Origin: Xylanimonas oleitrophica
GTDB taxonomy: Bacteria > Actinomycetota > Actinomycetes > Actinomycetales > Cellulomonadaceae
Length of the DNA: 64,000 bases
Reading direction: 5' to 3'
Assembly (NCBI RefSeq): GCF_003244315.1
Contig: NZ_QKWH01000015.1
Coordinates: 34,839 to 98,838 of the forward strand
Positions 17,213 through 25,306 of this stretch are shown here, in pieces (position 1 is the stretch's first letter; the number at the start of each line of letters is the position of its first letter). Position numbers and translations under genes: made by a program. A model generated the notes under the pieces. The model had not been told where the DNA came from. It saw only the letters and a list, made by a program, of their open reading frames with translations, and ran no database searches.

Positions 17213-17908
17213 ATGCCCCGCGCCAGCCTGGAGAAGAAGCCTGCCGAGGTCGCGTCGATGTTCGACGGGATCGCCGAGCGCTACGACCTCGTCAACGACC
17301 TCGTCTCCCTGGGGCAGGACCGCCGGTGGCGCCGCCTGGTGCGCGAGGCCGTGGCGGCGATGCCCGGGGAGAAGGTTCTCGACCTGGCGGCCGGCACGGG
17401 CACGTCGTCGGAGCCGTTCGCCGAGGACGGCGCGATCGTGGTGCCCTCCGACATCTCGCTCGGGATGCTGCGGGTGGGCAAGGAGCGCCGCCCCGACCTG
17501 CCGTTCGTCGCAGGCGACGCGACGGCGCTGCCCTTCGCCGACGGCGCGTTCGACGCCGTGACGATCAGCTTCGGCCTGCGCAACGTGGTGGACACCGAGG
17601 GTGCGCTGCGGGAGATGCTGCGGGTGGTGCGCCCGGGCGGGCGCATCGTGGTGTGCGAGTTCTCCACGCCCACGTGGGGACCGTTCCGCACCCTGTACAT
17701 GGAGTACCTGATGCGTGCCCTGCCCGTCGTGGCGGGTGCCGTCACCGGTGACAAGGGCTCCTACGAGTACCTGGCGGAGTCGATCCGTTCGTGGCCCGAC
17801 CAGCCGGGGCTGGCCCACCTGATGCTCGACGCCGGGTGGGAGCACGTGGCCTACCGGAACGTGACCGGGGGCATCGTGGCGCTGCACCGCGCGAGCCGGC
17901 CCGCCTGA
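17213..17908 (+). CDS. menG: Demethylmenaquinone methyltransferase MenG (UbiE family)
   Basis: SAM-dependent C-methyltransferase catalysing the last step to menaquinone. 231 residues from ATG 17213. N terminus [20 protein letters not shown] is the UbiE/MenG signature. The SAM-binding motif is [12 protein letters not shown], then [17 protein letters not shown], and the second family block [20 protein letters not shown]. The C terminus contains the MenG-type ending [14 protein letters not shown]. Length and motifs match the family. Confidence 0.95.
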   Translation: MPRASLEKKPAEVASMFDGIAERYDLVNDLVSLGQDRRWRRLVREAVAAMPGEKVLDLAAGTGTSSEPFAEDGAIVVPSDISLGMLRVGKERRPDLPFVAGDATALPFADGAFDAVTISFGLRNVVDTEGALREMLRVVRPGGRIVVCEFSTPTWGPFRTLYMEYLMRALPVVAGAVTGDKGSYEYLAESIRSWPDQPGLAHLMLDAGWEHVAYRNVTGGIVALHRASRPA

Positions 17909-18046
17909 TCCTCGCGGGCGATCCTCTCGCCTGAGGCTCCCGCCAGAGGTTCACACGGTCCTGACAGGCGGGCGGCAGGGAACCCTCAGCCACGGGGCCT
18001 AGCGTCGTCGTGTCCGCGAGGTTCGTCCCCGCCGCCGCGGACCCCA

Positions 18047-18085
18047 CCCCGGTGCGGGGCGCCCTCGGGCAGCCCCGCACCGGGG
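18047..18085 (+). terminator. Hairpin downstream of menG
   Basis: Perfect 14-bp arms, CCCCGGTGCGGGGC and GCCCCGCACCGGGG, with an 11-nt loop, followed by TTCGT. It lies about 140 bp after the menG stop. Probably a terminator of menG or of a short transcript starting near 18010. Confidence 0.55.
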
Positions 18086-18165
18086 TTCGTCGTCCGCGGG
18101 GGCGTCGTGGCCGCGCAGGGGGAGGTCGTGGCGTCCCCGAGGGCGGCGAGCCCGCCGACGCCGCG

Positions 18166-18201
18166 AGCCCGCCCGAGGGCGTGAGCCCGCCCGACGGCGT
18201 G
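18166..18201 (+). repeat. 18-bp tandem repeat, two units
   Basis: AGCCCGCCCGAGGGCGTG is followed at once by the same unit with one change (C for G at position 12). If translated in the frame from 18010 it would read SPPEGV SPPDGV. No function seen. Confidence 0.6.
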
Positions 18202-18402
18202 ACGCCGCGGCGGGACGGGGCTCGGGACCTTCGGCCCGCGATCTGGGGTCTTCTCGCGGCCCGGATCCGCACGTCCCGGCCTCCTTGGTGAGCGAGGATC
18301 GTGCCTGGCCGCAGCCATCACGGGGCGGCTGCCCGAGGGCCTGCCGGAGCCGTGCGCCACGACGAAGGCGAGCCTTGCTACACAAGCAGCCGCTCATGTG
18401 GA

Positions 18403-18436
18403 TATGGTGACGGCGGTGTTGTGATCGGGTTCACAA
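18403..18436 (+). promoter_or_regulatory. Rex/Crp-like operator, second copy, with putative -10
   Basis: TTGTGATCGGGTTCACAA (18419-18436): 6-bp perfect arms and a 6-bp spacer, the same arms and spacing as at 4487-4506. A TATGGT at 18403-18408 is a plausible -10, with a weak -35 (ACACAA) 17 bp upstream. The palindrome would then cover the transcription start region, a position suited to repression. It lies 70 bp before the reductase gene that leads into nuoA-N. Known Rex regulons in actinobacteria include nuo genes; Crp/GlxR binding is the alternative. Confidence 0.6.
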
Positions 18437-18505
18437 GTCAGTCTGACGAGGCCCGCCGCCTGCGACGGAGCAGGCCCCGGGCTCTGGTGAGAGCGAGGTG
18501 ATCAC

Positions 18506-19855
18506 GTGCGAGCAGGCGCATCCGACGACGCGGACGTCATCGTGGTGGGTGCCGGCCCTGCCGGGTCCTCCGCCGCGCACTGGTGCGCGTCCGCGGGGCT
18601 CGACGTGCTGCTCCTCGAGAAGGCCGGGTTCCCTCGCGACAAGGTCTGCGGCGACGGGCTGACGCCGCGCGCCGTGGCCGAGCTGGCCCGCATGGGCGTG
18701 CCCACCGACGCCGCGGACGGCTGGATCCGCAACCAGGGGCTGCGCGTGGTGGCCGGCGGCCGCACGTGGGAGCTGCCCTGGCCGGACGTCACGGCCTACC
18801 CCGGTTACGGCATGGCCCGCTCGCGCATGACGCTCGACCACCGCCTCGCCCAGCACGCGCAGCGCAGCGGCGCCAAGCTGCTCGAGCGCACCAAGGTGAC
18901 CGGCCCGCTGCTCGACGACCGCACCGGCCGCGTCGTGGGCGTCACCGCCCAGCCCCTGGACGGCCGGGGCCGCCCCGACGGCGCCCCCACCACCTACCGG
19001 GCACCCGTCGTCGTCGCGGCCGACGGTGTCAGCTCGCGCTTCGCCACGAGCCTCGGCATCGAGCGCCGTGACGACCGCCCGATGGGCACCGCGGTGCGCA
19101 CGTACTTCCGCACCGACGGCAAGGCCGCCGACGGCACCCCGTCCGCCACCGGGCCCACCAGCCGGCACGAGGACGCCTGGATGGAGTCCCACCTCGAGCT
19201 GTGGTCCGGCGCGCCCGGCCAGAGCGACCTGCTCCCCGGTTACGGCTGGATCTTCGCCCTCGGTGACGGCACCGTGAACGTGGGCCTCGGCTCGGTGAGC
19301 TCGACGCCGGCGCGCCAGTCCGCCGTCGGGCACGACTACAAGGCGCTGATGCGCACCTGGATCGAGAACACGCCCGCCGAGTGGGGCTTCACGCCCGACA
19401 ACCAGGTGGGCCCGATCCGCGGGGCCGCGCTGCCCATGGGGTTCAACCGCACGCCCATGTACCGCGACGGCGCGCTGCTGGTCGGGGACGCCGCCGGCAT
19501 GGTCAGCCCGTTCAACGGCGAGGGCATCGCCTACGCGCTGCAGGCCGGGCGGGTCGCCGCCGACGCCATCACCCAGGCCCGCACGCGCACCACCGACGAC
19601 GCCCGCGAGCGCGCGCTCGGCACCTACGCCGACCGCATGCGCGCCGAGCTCGGCGGCTACTACACGCTGGGCCGGGCGTTCGTCCGGCTCATCGAGCACC
19701 CCACGATCATGCGGGTCGGCACCCGGTACGCCCTGCCCGTCCCCGTGGTCATGAGGCTCGTGGTCAAGCTGCTCTCGGACTGCTACGAGCCGCGCGGGGG
19801 CGACTGGGTGGACCGGGTGATCGCAGCGATGACGCGGGTGGTCCCCGCGGCCTGA
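18506..19855 (+). CDS. Geranylgeranyl reductase family FAD enzyme, candidate menaquinone reductase (MenJ type)
   Basis: 449-residue flavoprotein from GTG 18506. Dinucleotide-binding start DVIVVGAGPAGSSAAHW (residues 9-25), the family motif KAGFPRDKVCGDGLTPRAV, and the second FAD motif LLVGDAAGMVSPFNGEGI. These define the geranylgeranyl-reductase family, which saturates isoprenoid chains. Mycobacterial MenJ, a family member, reduces a menaquinone isoprene unit; many Micrococcales make partly saturated menaquinones. Since the gene directly precedes nuoA-N and lies among men genes, reduction of the menaquinone side chain is the most likely role (inferred). It is followed after 46 bp by an 11-codon ORF and nuoA. 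Confidence 0.85.
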   Translation: MRAGASDDADVIVVGAGPAGSSAAHWCASAGLDVLLLEKAGFPRDKVCGDGLTPRAVAELARMGVPTDAADGWIRNQGLRVVAGGRTWELPWPDVTAYPGYGMARSRMTLDHRLAQHAQRSGAKLLERTKVTGPLLDDRTGRVVGVTAQPLDGRGRPDGAPTTYRAPVVVAADGVSSRFATSLGIERRDDRPMGTAVRTYFRTDGKAADGTPSATGPTSRHEDAWMESHLELWSGAPGQSDLLPGYGWIFALGDGTVNVGLGSVSSTPARQSAVGHDYKALMRTWIENTPAEWGFTPDNQVGPIRGAALPMGFNRTPMYRDGALLVGDAAGMVSPFNGEGIAYALQAGRVAADAITQARTRTTDDARERALGTYADRMRAELGGYYTLGRAFVRLIEHPTIMRVGTRYALPVPVVMRLVVKLLSDCYEPRGGDWVDRVIAAMTRVVPAA

Positions 19856-19901
19856 CGGCCGGCGGACGAGCGTGGTGCGAGCACGAAGGAGTGATCGAAC
19901 G

Positions 19902-19937
19902 ATGACGCAGGCAGAGCGAGGGAGGGAGGGGCGATGA
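19902..19937 (+). CDS. 11-codon leader ORF overlapping the nuoA start
   Basis: ATG 19902 begins [11 protein letters not shown] and stops at TGA 19935-19937, so its stop overlaps the nuoA ATG in ATGA. It has its own strong ribosome site, AAGGAG, 10 nt upstream. This arrangement would couple nuoA translation to the leader. It could also be chance in a purine-rich ribosome-binding region. Confidence 0.4.
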   Translation: MTQAERGREGR

Positions 19938-20296
19938 CCAACCCGTACGTCCCGGTGCTGGTGCTCATGGCCGTGGCGGCCGTGCTCGCCCTGGGCGGTG
20001 TCGCGGCCTCGGCCGTGATCGGCCCCAAGCGCTACAACCGCGCCAAGCTCGAGGCCTACGAGTGCGGCATCCAGCCGACGCCGCAGGCCACCGGGGGCGG
20101 GCGGCTGCCGGTCAAGTACTACCTGGTGGCCATGACGTTCATCGTCTTCGACATCGAGGTCGTCTTCCTCTACCCGTGGGCCGTCAGCTTCGCCTGGCTG
20201 GCCGGGTTCGGGCTGGTGGCGATGCTCGTCTTCCTCGCGCTGATCACCGTGCCGTTCGTGTACGAGTGGCGCCGCGGCGGCTTCGACTGGGTCTGA
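19934..20296 (+). CDS. nuoA: NADH-quinone oxidoreductase subunit A
   Basis: Membrane subunit of NDH-1 (complex I), 120 residues with three helices. The conserved loop [12 protein letters not shown] (residues 37-48, with the key Cys) and the segment [15 protein letters not shown] are diagnostic. ATG 19934 follows GGGAGGG and overlaps the preceding leader ORF. First of 14 nuo genes in canonical A-N order; nuoB begins 14 bp downstream. Confidence 0.97.
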   Translation: MTNPYVPVLVLMAVAAVLALGGVAASAVIGPKRYNRAKLEAYECGIQPTPQATGGGRLPVKYYLVAMTFIVFDIEVVFLYPWAVSFAWLAGFGLVAMLVFLALITVPFVYEWRRGGFDWV

Positions 20297-20310
20297 GAGA
20301 AGGAAGAGCA

Positions 20311-20862
20311 ATGGGGCTGGAAGAGGCGCCGTCGGGGTTCCTGCTGACGACGGTCGAGGACATCGCGGGCTACCTGCGCAAGGCGTCGCTGTGGCCGGTG
20401 ACGTTCGGGTTGGCGTGCTGCGCCATCGAGATGATGGCCGCCGGCACCTCCCGGTTCGACCTGTCCCGGTTCGGCATGGAGGTGTTCCGCGCCTCCCCGC
20501 GCCAGGCCGACCTGATGATCGTGGCCGGGCGGGTGAGCCAGAAGATGGCCCCGGTGGTGCGCCAGGTCTACGACCAGATGAGCGAGCCCAAGTGGGTGCT
20601 GTCGATGGGCGTGTGCGCCTCGTCGGGCGGCATGTTCAACAACTACGCGATCGTCCAGGGCGTCGACCACGTGGTGCCGGTGGACATCTACCTGCCCGGC
20701 TGCCCGCCCCGGCCCGAGATGCTCATCAACGCGATCCTGGCCCTGCACCACCAGATCCAGGAGTCGCCGCTGGGCGTCAACCGCGTCGAGGCGGCCAAGG
20801 CAGCCGAGGCCGCGGCCCTGGAGGCCACGCCCACCTTCGAGATGAAGGGCCTGCTGCGATGA
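20311..20862 (+). CDS. nuoB: NADH-quinone oxidoreductase subunit B
   Basis: 183-residue hydrophilic subunit that carries the terminal 4Fe-4S cluster N2 next to the quinone site. Cluster ligands are visible as Cys36 and Cys37 ([10 protein letters not shown]), Cys102 (MGVCASSGG) and Cys131 (LPGCPPRPE). ATG 20311 follows GAAGGAAGAG. The stop overlaps the nuoC ATG by 4 bp. Confidence 0.97.
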   Translation: MGLEEAPSGFLLTTVEDIAGYLRKASLWPVTFGLACCAIEMMAAGTSRFDLSRFGMEVFRASPRQADLMIVAGRVSQKMAPVVRQVYDQMSEPKWVLSMGVCASSGGMFNNYAIVQGVDHVVPVDIYLPGCPPRPEMLINAILALHHQIQESPLGVNRVEAAKAAEAAALEATPTFEMKGLLR

Positions 20863-21683
20863 GCGGCCCGACGCCCGCCCCGGGGCCGGGGGAGCCGACG
20901 ACGCCGGTGCCGCAGCCCGAGGAGGCCATGGGCCCCCGCTCGGGGGAGCTGGTCTCCGGCACCGCCAGCCCCGCCGGTGCGGGCTCGTTGCCGCAGCCGG
21001 AGATCATCGCCGTGCGCGAGGGCATGTTCGGCGTCAAGCAGGGCGGCGACACCACCGGCTACGGCGGCCTCGTGCAGCCCGTCGCCATGCCGGGCGCCGC
21101 CGAACGGCCCTACGGCGGCTGGTTCGACGAGGCGGTCGACGTGCTCGCCGAGGTGCTCGGCGCCCAGGGGGTCGCGTTCGACGACGCGGTGGAGCGCGTC
21201 GTCGTCGACCCGCCCCGCAGCTCGCGGGCCGGGGCGCACGCCGAGCTCACCCTGTGGGTCGCGCGCGAGCACCTGGTGCGCGTCTGCCAGGCGCTGCGCG
21301 ACGACCAGGACCTGCGCTTCGAGCTGTCCCTCGGCGTCAGCGGCGTCCACTACCCGCACGACGCGGGGCGCGAGCTGCACGCCGTCTACCACCTCACCTC
21401 GGTGACCCACGGCCGGCAGCTGCGCCTGGAGGTCGCCTGCCCCGACGTCGACCCGCACGTCCCGTCCACCACGGCGGTGTACCCGGCCAACGACTGGCAC
21501 GAGCGGGAGACGTTCGACTTCTTCGGCATCGTGTTCGACGGGCACCCCGGCCTGGCGCGCATCGAGATGCCGGACGACTGGCCCGGGCACCCGCAGCGCA
21601 AGGACTACCCGCTGGGCGGCATCCCCGTGGAGTACAAGGGCGCCACGGTGCCTCCGCCCGACACGAGGAGGCAGTACTCGTGA
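20859..21683 (+). CDS. nuoC: NADH-quinone oxidoreductase subunit C
   Basis: 274-residue subunit of the connecting fragment of NDH-1. The conserved C-terminal block contains [20 protein letters not shown] and [21 protein letters not shown] Pro/Gly-rich N-terminal extension of about 50 residues precedes the core, as in other actinobacteria. Overlaps nuoB and nuoD by 4 bp each. Confidence 0.96.
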   Translation: MSGPTPAPGPGEPTTPVPQPEEAMGPRSGELVSGTASPAGAGSLPQPEIIAVREGMFGVKQGGDTTGYGGLVQPVAMPGAAERPYGGWFDEAVDVLAEVLGAQGVAFDDAVERVVVDPPRSSRAGAHAELTLWVAREHLVRVCQALRDDQDLRFELSLGVSGVHYPHDAGRELHAVYHLTSVTHGRQLRLEVACPDVDPHVPSTTAVYPANDWHERETFDFFGIVFDGHPGLARIEMPDDWPGHPQRKDYPLGGIPVEYKGATVPPPDTRRQYS

Positions 21684-23029
21684 GCACGCCCACGACCGGC
21701 TACCGGGCCACCCGCCCGCCCGTCGGCGACTTCGACCCCGGCACCCCGTCCTACGAGGCGTCGGGCGGCGACTGGGACGAGATCGCCCGCGAGGTGGTGG
21801 GCGAGGAGCGCATCGTCGTCAACATGGGGCCCCAGCACCCCTCCACCCACGGCGTGCTGCGGCTCATGCTCGAGATCGACGGCGAGACGGTCACCGAGGC
21901 CCGCTGCGGCGTCGGGTACCTGCACACCGGCATCGAGAAGAACATGGAGTTCCGCACCTGGACGCAGGGCACCACGTTCTGCACCCGCATGGACTACCTG
22001 GCGCCGTTCTTCCAGGAGGCCGCGTTCTGCCTCGGCACCGAGAAGCTGCTCGGCATCACCGACGACGTCCCCGAGCGGGCCAGCGTCATCCGGGTGCTGA
22101 TGATGGAGCTCAACCGCATCTCCTCCCACCTGGTGTGCCTCGGCACGGGCGGCAACGAGATGGGCGCCACCACGGTGATGACGATCGGGTTCACCGCCCG
22201 CGAGGAGATCCTGCGCCTCTTCGAGGCCGCCACCGGGCTGCGCATGAACCACGCGTACATCCGCCCGGGCGGCGTCGCGCAGGACGTGCCCGACGGCTTC
22301 ACCGACCAGGTGCGCCGCGCCATGAAGGAGGTGCGCAAGTACCTCGGCCAGCTCGGTGACCTCATGCTCGCCAACCCCATCTTCAAGGCCCGGCTCACCG
22401 ACGTCGGCACCCTCGACCTCGCCGGCTGCATGGCGCTCGGCATCACCGGCCCCGTGCTGCGCTCCACCGGGCTGCCCTACGACGTGCGCAAGGCGTTCCC
22501 CTACTGCGGGTACGAGACGTACGACTTCGACGTGCCCACCGGTACCAACGCCGACTGCTACGACCGGGTCGTCATCCGTGTCGAGGAGTGCTACCAGTCC
22601 CTCAAGATCGTGGAGCAGGCGCTCGAGCGCCTCGACGCCACGACCGGCGACCCCGTCATGGTGGCCGACCGCAAGATCGCCTGGCCCGCCCAGCTCGCCG
22701 TCGGCGGCGACGGGCAGGGCAACTCCCTCGACCACATCCGCACCATCATGGGCACCTCCATGGAGGCCCTGATCCACCACTTCAAGCTGGTGACCGAGGG
22801 CTTCCGGGTCCCCGTGGGCCAGGCCTGGCAGACGGTCGAGCACCCCCGCGGCGAGCTCGGCGTGCACGTGGTGTCAGACGGCGGCACCAAGCCCTACCGG
22901 GCGCACTTCCGCGACCCGTCCTTCAACAACCTCCAGGCCGTGTCGGTCATGTGCGAGGGCGGCCAGGTGGCCGACGTCGTCGTGGCCGTGGCGTCCCTGG
23001 ACCCCGTCCTGGGAGGAGTCGACCGATGA
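21680..23029 (+). CDS. nuoD: NADH-quinone oxidoreductase subunit D
   Basis: 449-residue 49-kDa-type subunit that forms the quinone pocket with NuoB. Signatures: [32 protein letters not shown], and the C-terminal [20 protein letters not shown]; the ending DPVLGGVDR is typical. GTG 21680 overlaps the nuoC stop. Its stop overlaps the ATG of a 19-codon ORF that leads into nuoE. Confidence 0.97.
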   Translation: MSTPTTGYRATRPPVGDFDPGTPSYEASGGDWDEIAREVVGEERIVVNMGPQHPSTHGVLRLMLEIDGETVTEARCGVGYLHTGIEKNMEFRTWTQGTTFCTRMDYLAPFFQEAAFCLGTEKLLGITDDVPERASVIRVLMMELNRISSHLVCLGTGGNEMGATTVMTIGFTAREEILRLFEAATGLRMNHAYIRPGGVAQDVPDGFTDQVRRAMKEVRKYLGQLGDLMLANPIFKARLTDVGTLDLAGCMALGITGPVLRSTGLPYDVRKAFPYCGYETYDFDVPTGTNADCYDRVVIRVEECYQSLKIVEQALERLDATTGDPVMVADRKIAWPAQLAVGGDGQGNSLDHIRTIMGTSMEALIHHFKLVTEGFRVPVGQAWQTVEHPRGELGVHVVSDGGTKPYRAHFRDPSFNNLQAVSVMCEGGQVADVVVAVASLDPVLGGVDR

Positions 23030-23085
23030 CCTCACCCCACGCAGCCGCTCGCTGCGCCCACGCCTGCGCGAGGACCCCGAGATGA
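23026..23085 (+). CDS. 19-residue mini-ORF linking nuoD and nuoE
   Basis: ATG 23026 overlaps the nuoD stop (ATGA) and its own TGA (23083-23085) overlaps the nuoE ATG (ATGA). The peptide, starting [19 protein letters not shown], has two Cys. The geometry fits a coupling ORF that carries ribosomes across the gap, but a chance reading of a 52-bp spacer is possible. Confidence 0.35.
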   Translation: MTSPHAAARCAHACARTPR

Positions 23086-23954
23086 CCGCCGAGCCCGTGA
23101 CCACCGGGACGGGCGTGCCGCCGCGCCCCGGCTACGACGCCCGCCTCGACCCGGACCTGCTCGCACGGCTGCGCGCCGACGCCGCCGCGATCACGGCCCG
23201 CTACCCCGACCCGCGCTCGGGCCTGCTGCCCATGCTGCACCTGGTGCAGTCCGTGGACGGGTACGTCAGCCGGGACGGCGTCCTGTTCTGCGCCGAGCAG
23301 CTGGGCCTCACCCCGGCCGAGGTCAGCGCCGTCGCCACCTTCTACACCCAGTACAAGCGCCACCCCAACGGCACCTACACCGTCGGCGTGTGCACCAACA
23401 CCCTGTGCGCCGTCATGGGCGGCGACGCCATCTTCGACGAGCTCAGCGAGCACCTCGGCGTCGGGCACGACGAGACCACCGAGGACGGCGCCATCACCCT
23501 GGAGCGGGTCGAGTGCAACGCCGCCTGCGACTACGCGCCCGTCGTGATGGTCAACTGGGAGTTCTTCGACAACCAGACCCCGGAGACGGCCACGGCGCTC
23601 GCGGACGACCTGCGCGCCGGCCGGCCGGTGGCGCCCACGCGCGGCGCGGCGAGCGTGTGCACGTTCAAGCAGATGAGCCGGGTGCTGGCCGGGTTCCCCG
23701 ACGGGCGCGCCGACGAGGGCGGCGTCGCGGGCGAGCCCACGCTGGCCGGCCTGCGGGTGGCCCGCGAGCGCGGCTGGACGGCCCCGCAGCCCGAGACGGC
23801 GCACGAGGCGCCGGCCGCGGGTGGCACGACGACGGGCGAGCCCGAGGCGGGCGAGCCCGGGTCGAGCGCCGAGCGCGAGCCGGCGACGCCGTCGGACACC
23901 ACCGAGTCGCCCCACCCCGGCGACCCCGGACGAGGCAAGGGGGAGGCACGGTGA
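23082..23954 (+). CDS. nuoE: NADH-quinone oxidoreductase subunit E
   Basis: 290-residue 24-kDa-type subunit with a 2Fe-2S cluster. Ligands Cys104 and Cys109 (VCTNTLCAVMGG), Cys145 and Cys149 (VECNAACDYAP) show the Cx4C...Cx3C pattern. The C-terminal 80 residues, rich in Ala, Glu, Pro and Thr, extend beyond the core domain and look disordered. ATG 23082; the stop overlaps nuoF by 4 bp. Confidence 0.95.
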   Translation: MTAEPVTTGTGVPPRPGYDARLDPDLLARLRADAAAITARYPDPRSGLLPMLHLVQSVDGYVSRDGVLFCAEQLGLTPAEVSAVATFYTQYKRHPNGTYTVGVCTNTLCAVMGGDAIFDELSEHLGVGHDETTEDGAITLERVECNAACDYAPVVMVNWEFFDNQTPETATALADDLRAGRPVAPTRGAASVCTFKQMSRVLAGFPDGRADEGGVAGEPTLAGLRVARERGWTAPQPETAHEAPAAGGTTTGEPEAGEPGSSAEREPATPSDTTESPHPGDPGRGKGEAR

Positions 23955-25306
23955 CCGACACCCTGACCCCGGTGCTGACCGACACCTGGGACGCCGAGCG
24001 CTCGTGGGCGCTGAGCACCTACCTGGACAAGGGCGGCTACGCCGGGCTGCGCAACGCGCTGGCGATGGAGCCGGGCGCCGTGGTCCAGGCCGTCAAGGAC
24101 GCGGGCCTGCGCGGCCGTGGCGGCGCCGGGTTCCCCACGGGCATGAAGTGGGGGTTCCTGCCGCCCGACGACGGCGGGCCCCGCTACCTGGTGGTCAACG
24201 CGGACGAGTCCGAGCCGGGCACCTGCAAGGACATCCCGCTGATGATGGCCAGCCCCCAGCACCTGGTGGAGGGCATCGCCATCACCAGCTACGCCATCGG
24301 CTGCCACCACGCGTTCGTGTACGTGCGCGGCGAGGTGCTGCACGTGTACCGGCGGGTGATGAACGCGGTGCAGGAGGCGTACGACGCCGGGTACCTGGGC
24401 AAGGACGTGCTCGGCAGCGGGTTCGACCTGGACGTCACGGTGCACGCCGGAGCCGGTGCCTACATCTGCGGCGAGGAGACGGCGCTGCTCGACTCGCTCG
24501 AGGGGATGCGCGGCCAGCCGCGCCTCAAGCCCCCGTTCCCGGCGGTGGCCGGCCTGTACGCCCGGCCCACGGTGGTCAACAACGTCGAGTCGATCGCGTC
24601 GGTGCCGGGCATCCTGAAGAACGGGCCCGAGTGGTTCGCCTCGATGGGCACCGAGCGTTCCCAGGGGCACGGCCTGTTCTCCCTGAGCGGCCACGTGACC
24701 CGGCCGGGCCAGTACGAGGCGCCGCTGGGCATCACGCTGCGCGAGCTGCTGGACCTGGCGGGCGGCGTGCGGGCGGGCCACGAGCTGAAGTTCTGGACGC
24801 CGGGCGGCTCCTCGACCCCGATGTTCACGGCCGAGCACCTGGACGTGCCGCTCGACTACGAGTCGGTGGGCGCGGCGAAGTCGATGCTGGGCACCCGTGC
24901 GCTGCAGATCTTCGACGAGACGGTCTGCGTGGTGCGGGCGGTGAGCCGGTGGACCGACTTCTACGCCCACGAGTCCTGCGGCAAGTGCACCCCGTGCCGG
25001 GAGGGCACCTACTGGATGAAGCAGGTGCTGCGCCGCATCGAGGCGGGCGAGGGGCAGGACGGCGACCTCGAGCTGCTGCTCGACCTGTGCGAGAACATCC
25101 TGGGCCGCGCCTTCTGCGCGCTCGGCGACGGCGCCACCTCGCCCGTGACCAGCTCGATCCAGCTCTTCCGTGACGAGTACCAGGCCCACATCGACGGCCA
25201 CGGCTGCCCGTTCGACCCGTCGGCCTCCGCGCTGTTCGCCTACACCCCGAAGACGAGCCCCACGGCCGGCGTGCTGGCCGGCGCCGGGGCAGGAGGTCAC
25301 CGATGA
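23951..25306 (+). CDS. nuoF: NADH-quinone oxidoreductase subunit F
   Basis: 451-residue subunit binding NADH, FMN and cluster N3. Nucleotide/FMN motifs: [29 protein letters not shown], and [19 protein letters not shown]. The 4Fe-4S ligands are in [15 protein letters not shown] with a further Cys in [14 protein letters not shown] 23951; overlaps nuoE and nuoG by 4 bp. Confidence 0.97.
   Translation: MTDTLTPVLTDTWDAERSWALSTYLDKGGYAGLRNALAMEPGAVVQAVKDAGLRGRGGAGFPTGMKWGFLPPDDGGPRYLVVNADESEPGTCKDIPLMMASPQHLVEGIAITSYAIGCHHAFVYVRGEVLHVYRRVMNAVQEAYDAGYLGKDVLGSGFDLDVTVHAGAGAYICGEETALLDSLEGMRGQPRLKPPFPAVAGLYARPTVVNNVESIASVPGILKNGPEWFASMGTERSQGHGLFSLSGHVTRPGQYEAPLGITLRELLDLAGGVRAGHELKFWTPGGSSTPMFTAEHLDVPLDYESVGAAKSMLGTRALQIFDETVCVVRAVSRWTDFYAHESCGKCTPCREGTYWMKQVLRRIEAGEGQDGDLELLLDLCENILGRAFCALGDGATSPVTSSIQLFRDEYQAHIDGHGCPFDPSASALFAYTPKTSPTAGVLAGAGAGGHR

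Larger units (their letters stand above)
17909..18505. other. 597-bp gap between menG and the reductase-nuo unit
   Basis: No convincing gene is seen. A 93-codon frame from GTG 18010 to 18291 exists, but it is Arg/Pro/Gly-rich and overlaps a perfect palindrome and an 18-bp tandem repeat. The gap holds a hairpin (18047-18085), that repeat (18166-18201), and an AT-richer promoter-like end (18370-18440) with a palindromic operator. TAGCGT at 18000-18005 resembles an actinobacterial -10 box, so a short RNA cannot be excluded. Confidence 0.5.

Noticed and set aside
14687..17887. Very long minus-strand frame that includes menF
   Set aside because: The part beyond 16021 is antisense to the membrane protein and menG genes, with low-complexity His/Arg-rich sequence. 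The ATG at 16021 gives a normal MenF.
18010..18291. 93-codon ORF in the menG-nuo gap
   Set aside because: Arg/Pro/Gly-rich, overlaps a perfect palindrome and a tandem repeat, and has no ribosome site of note.
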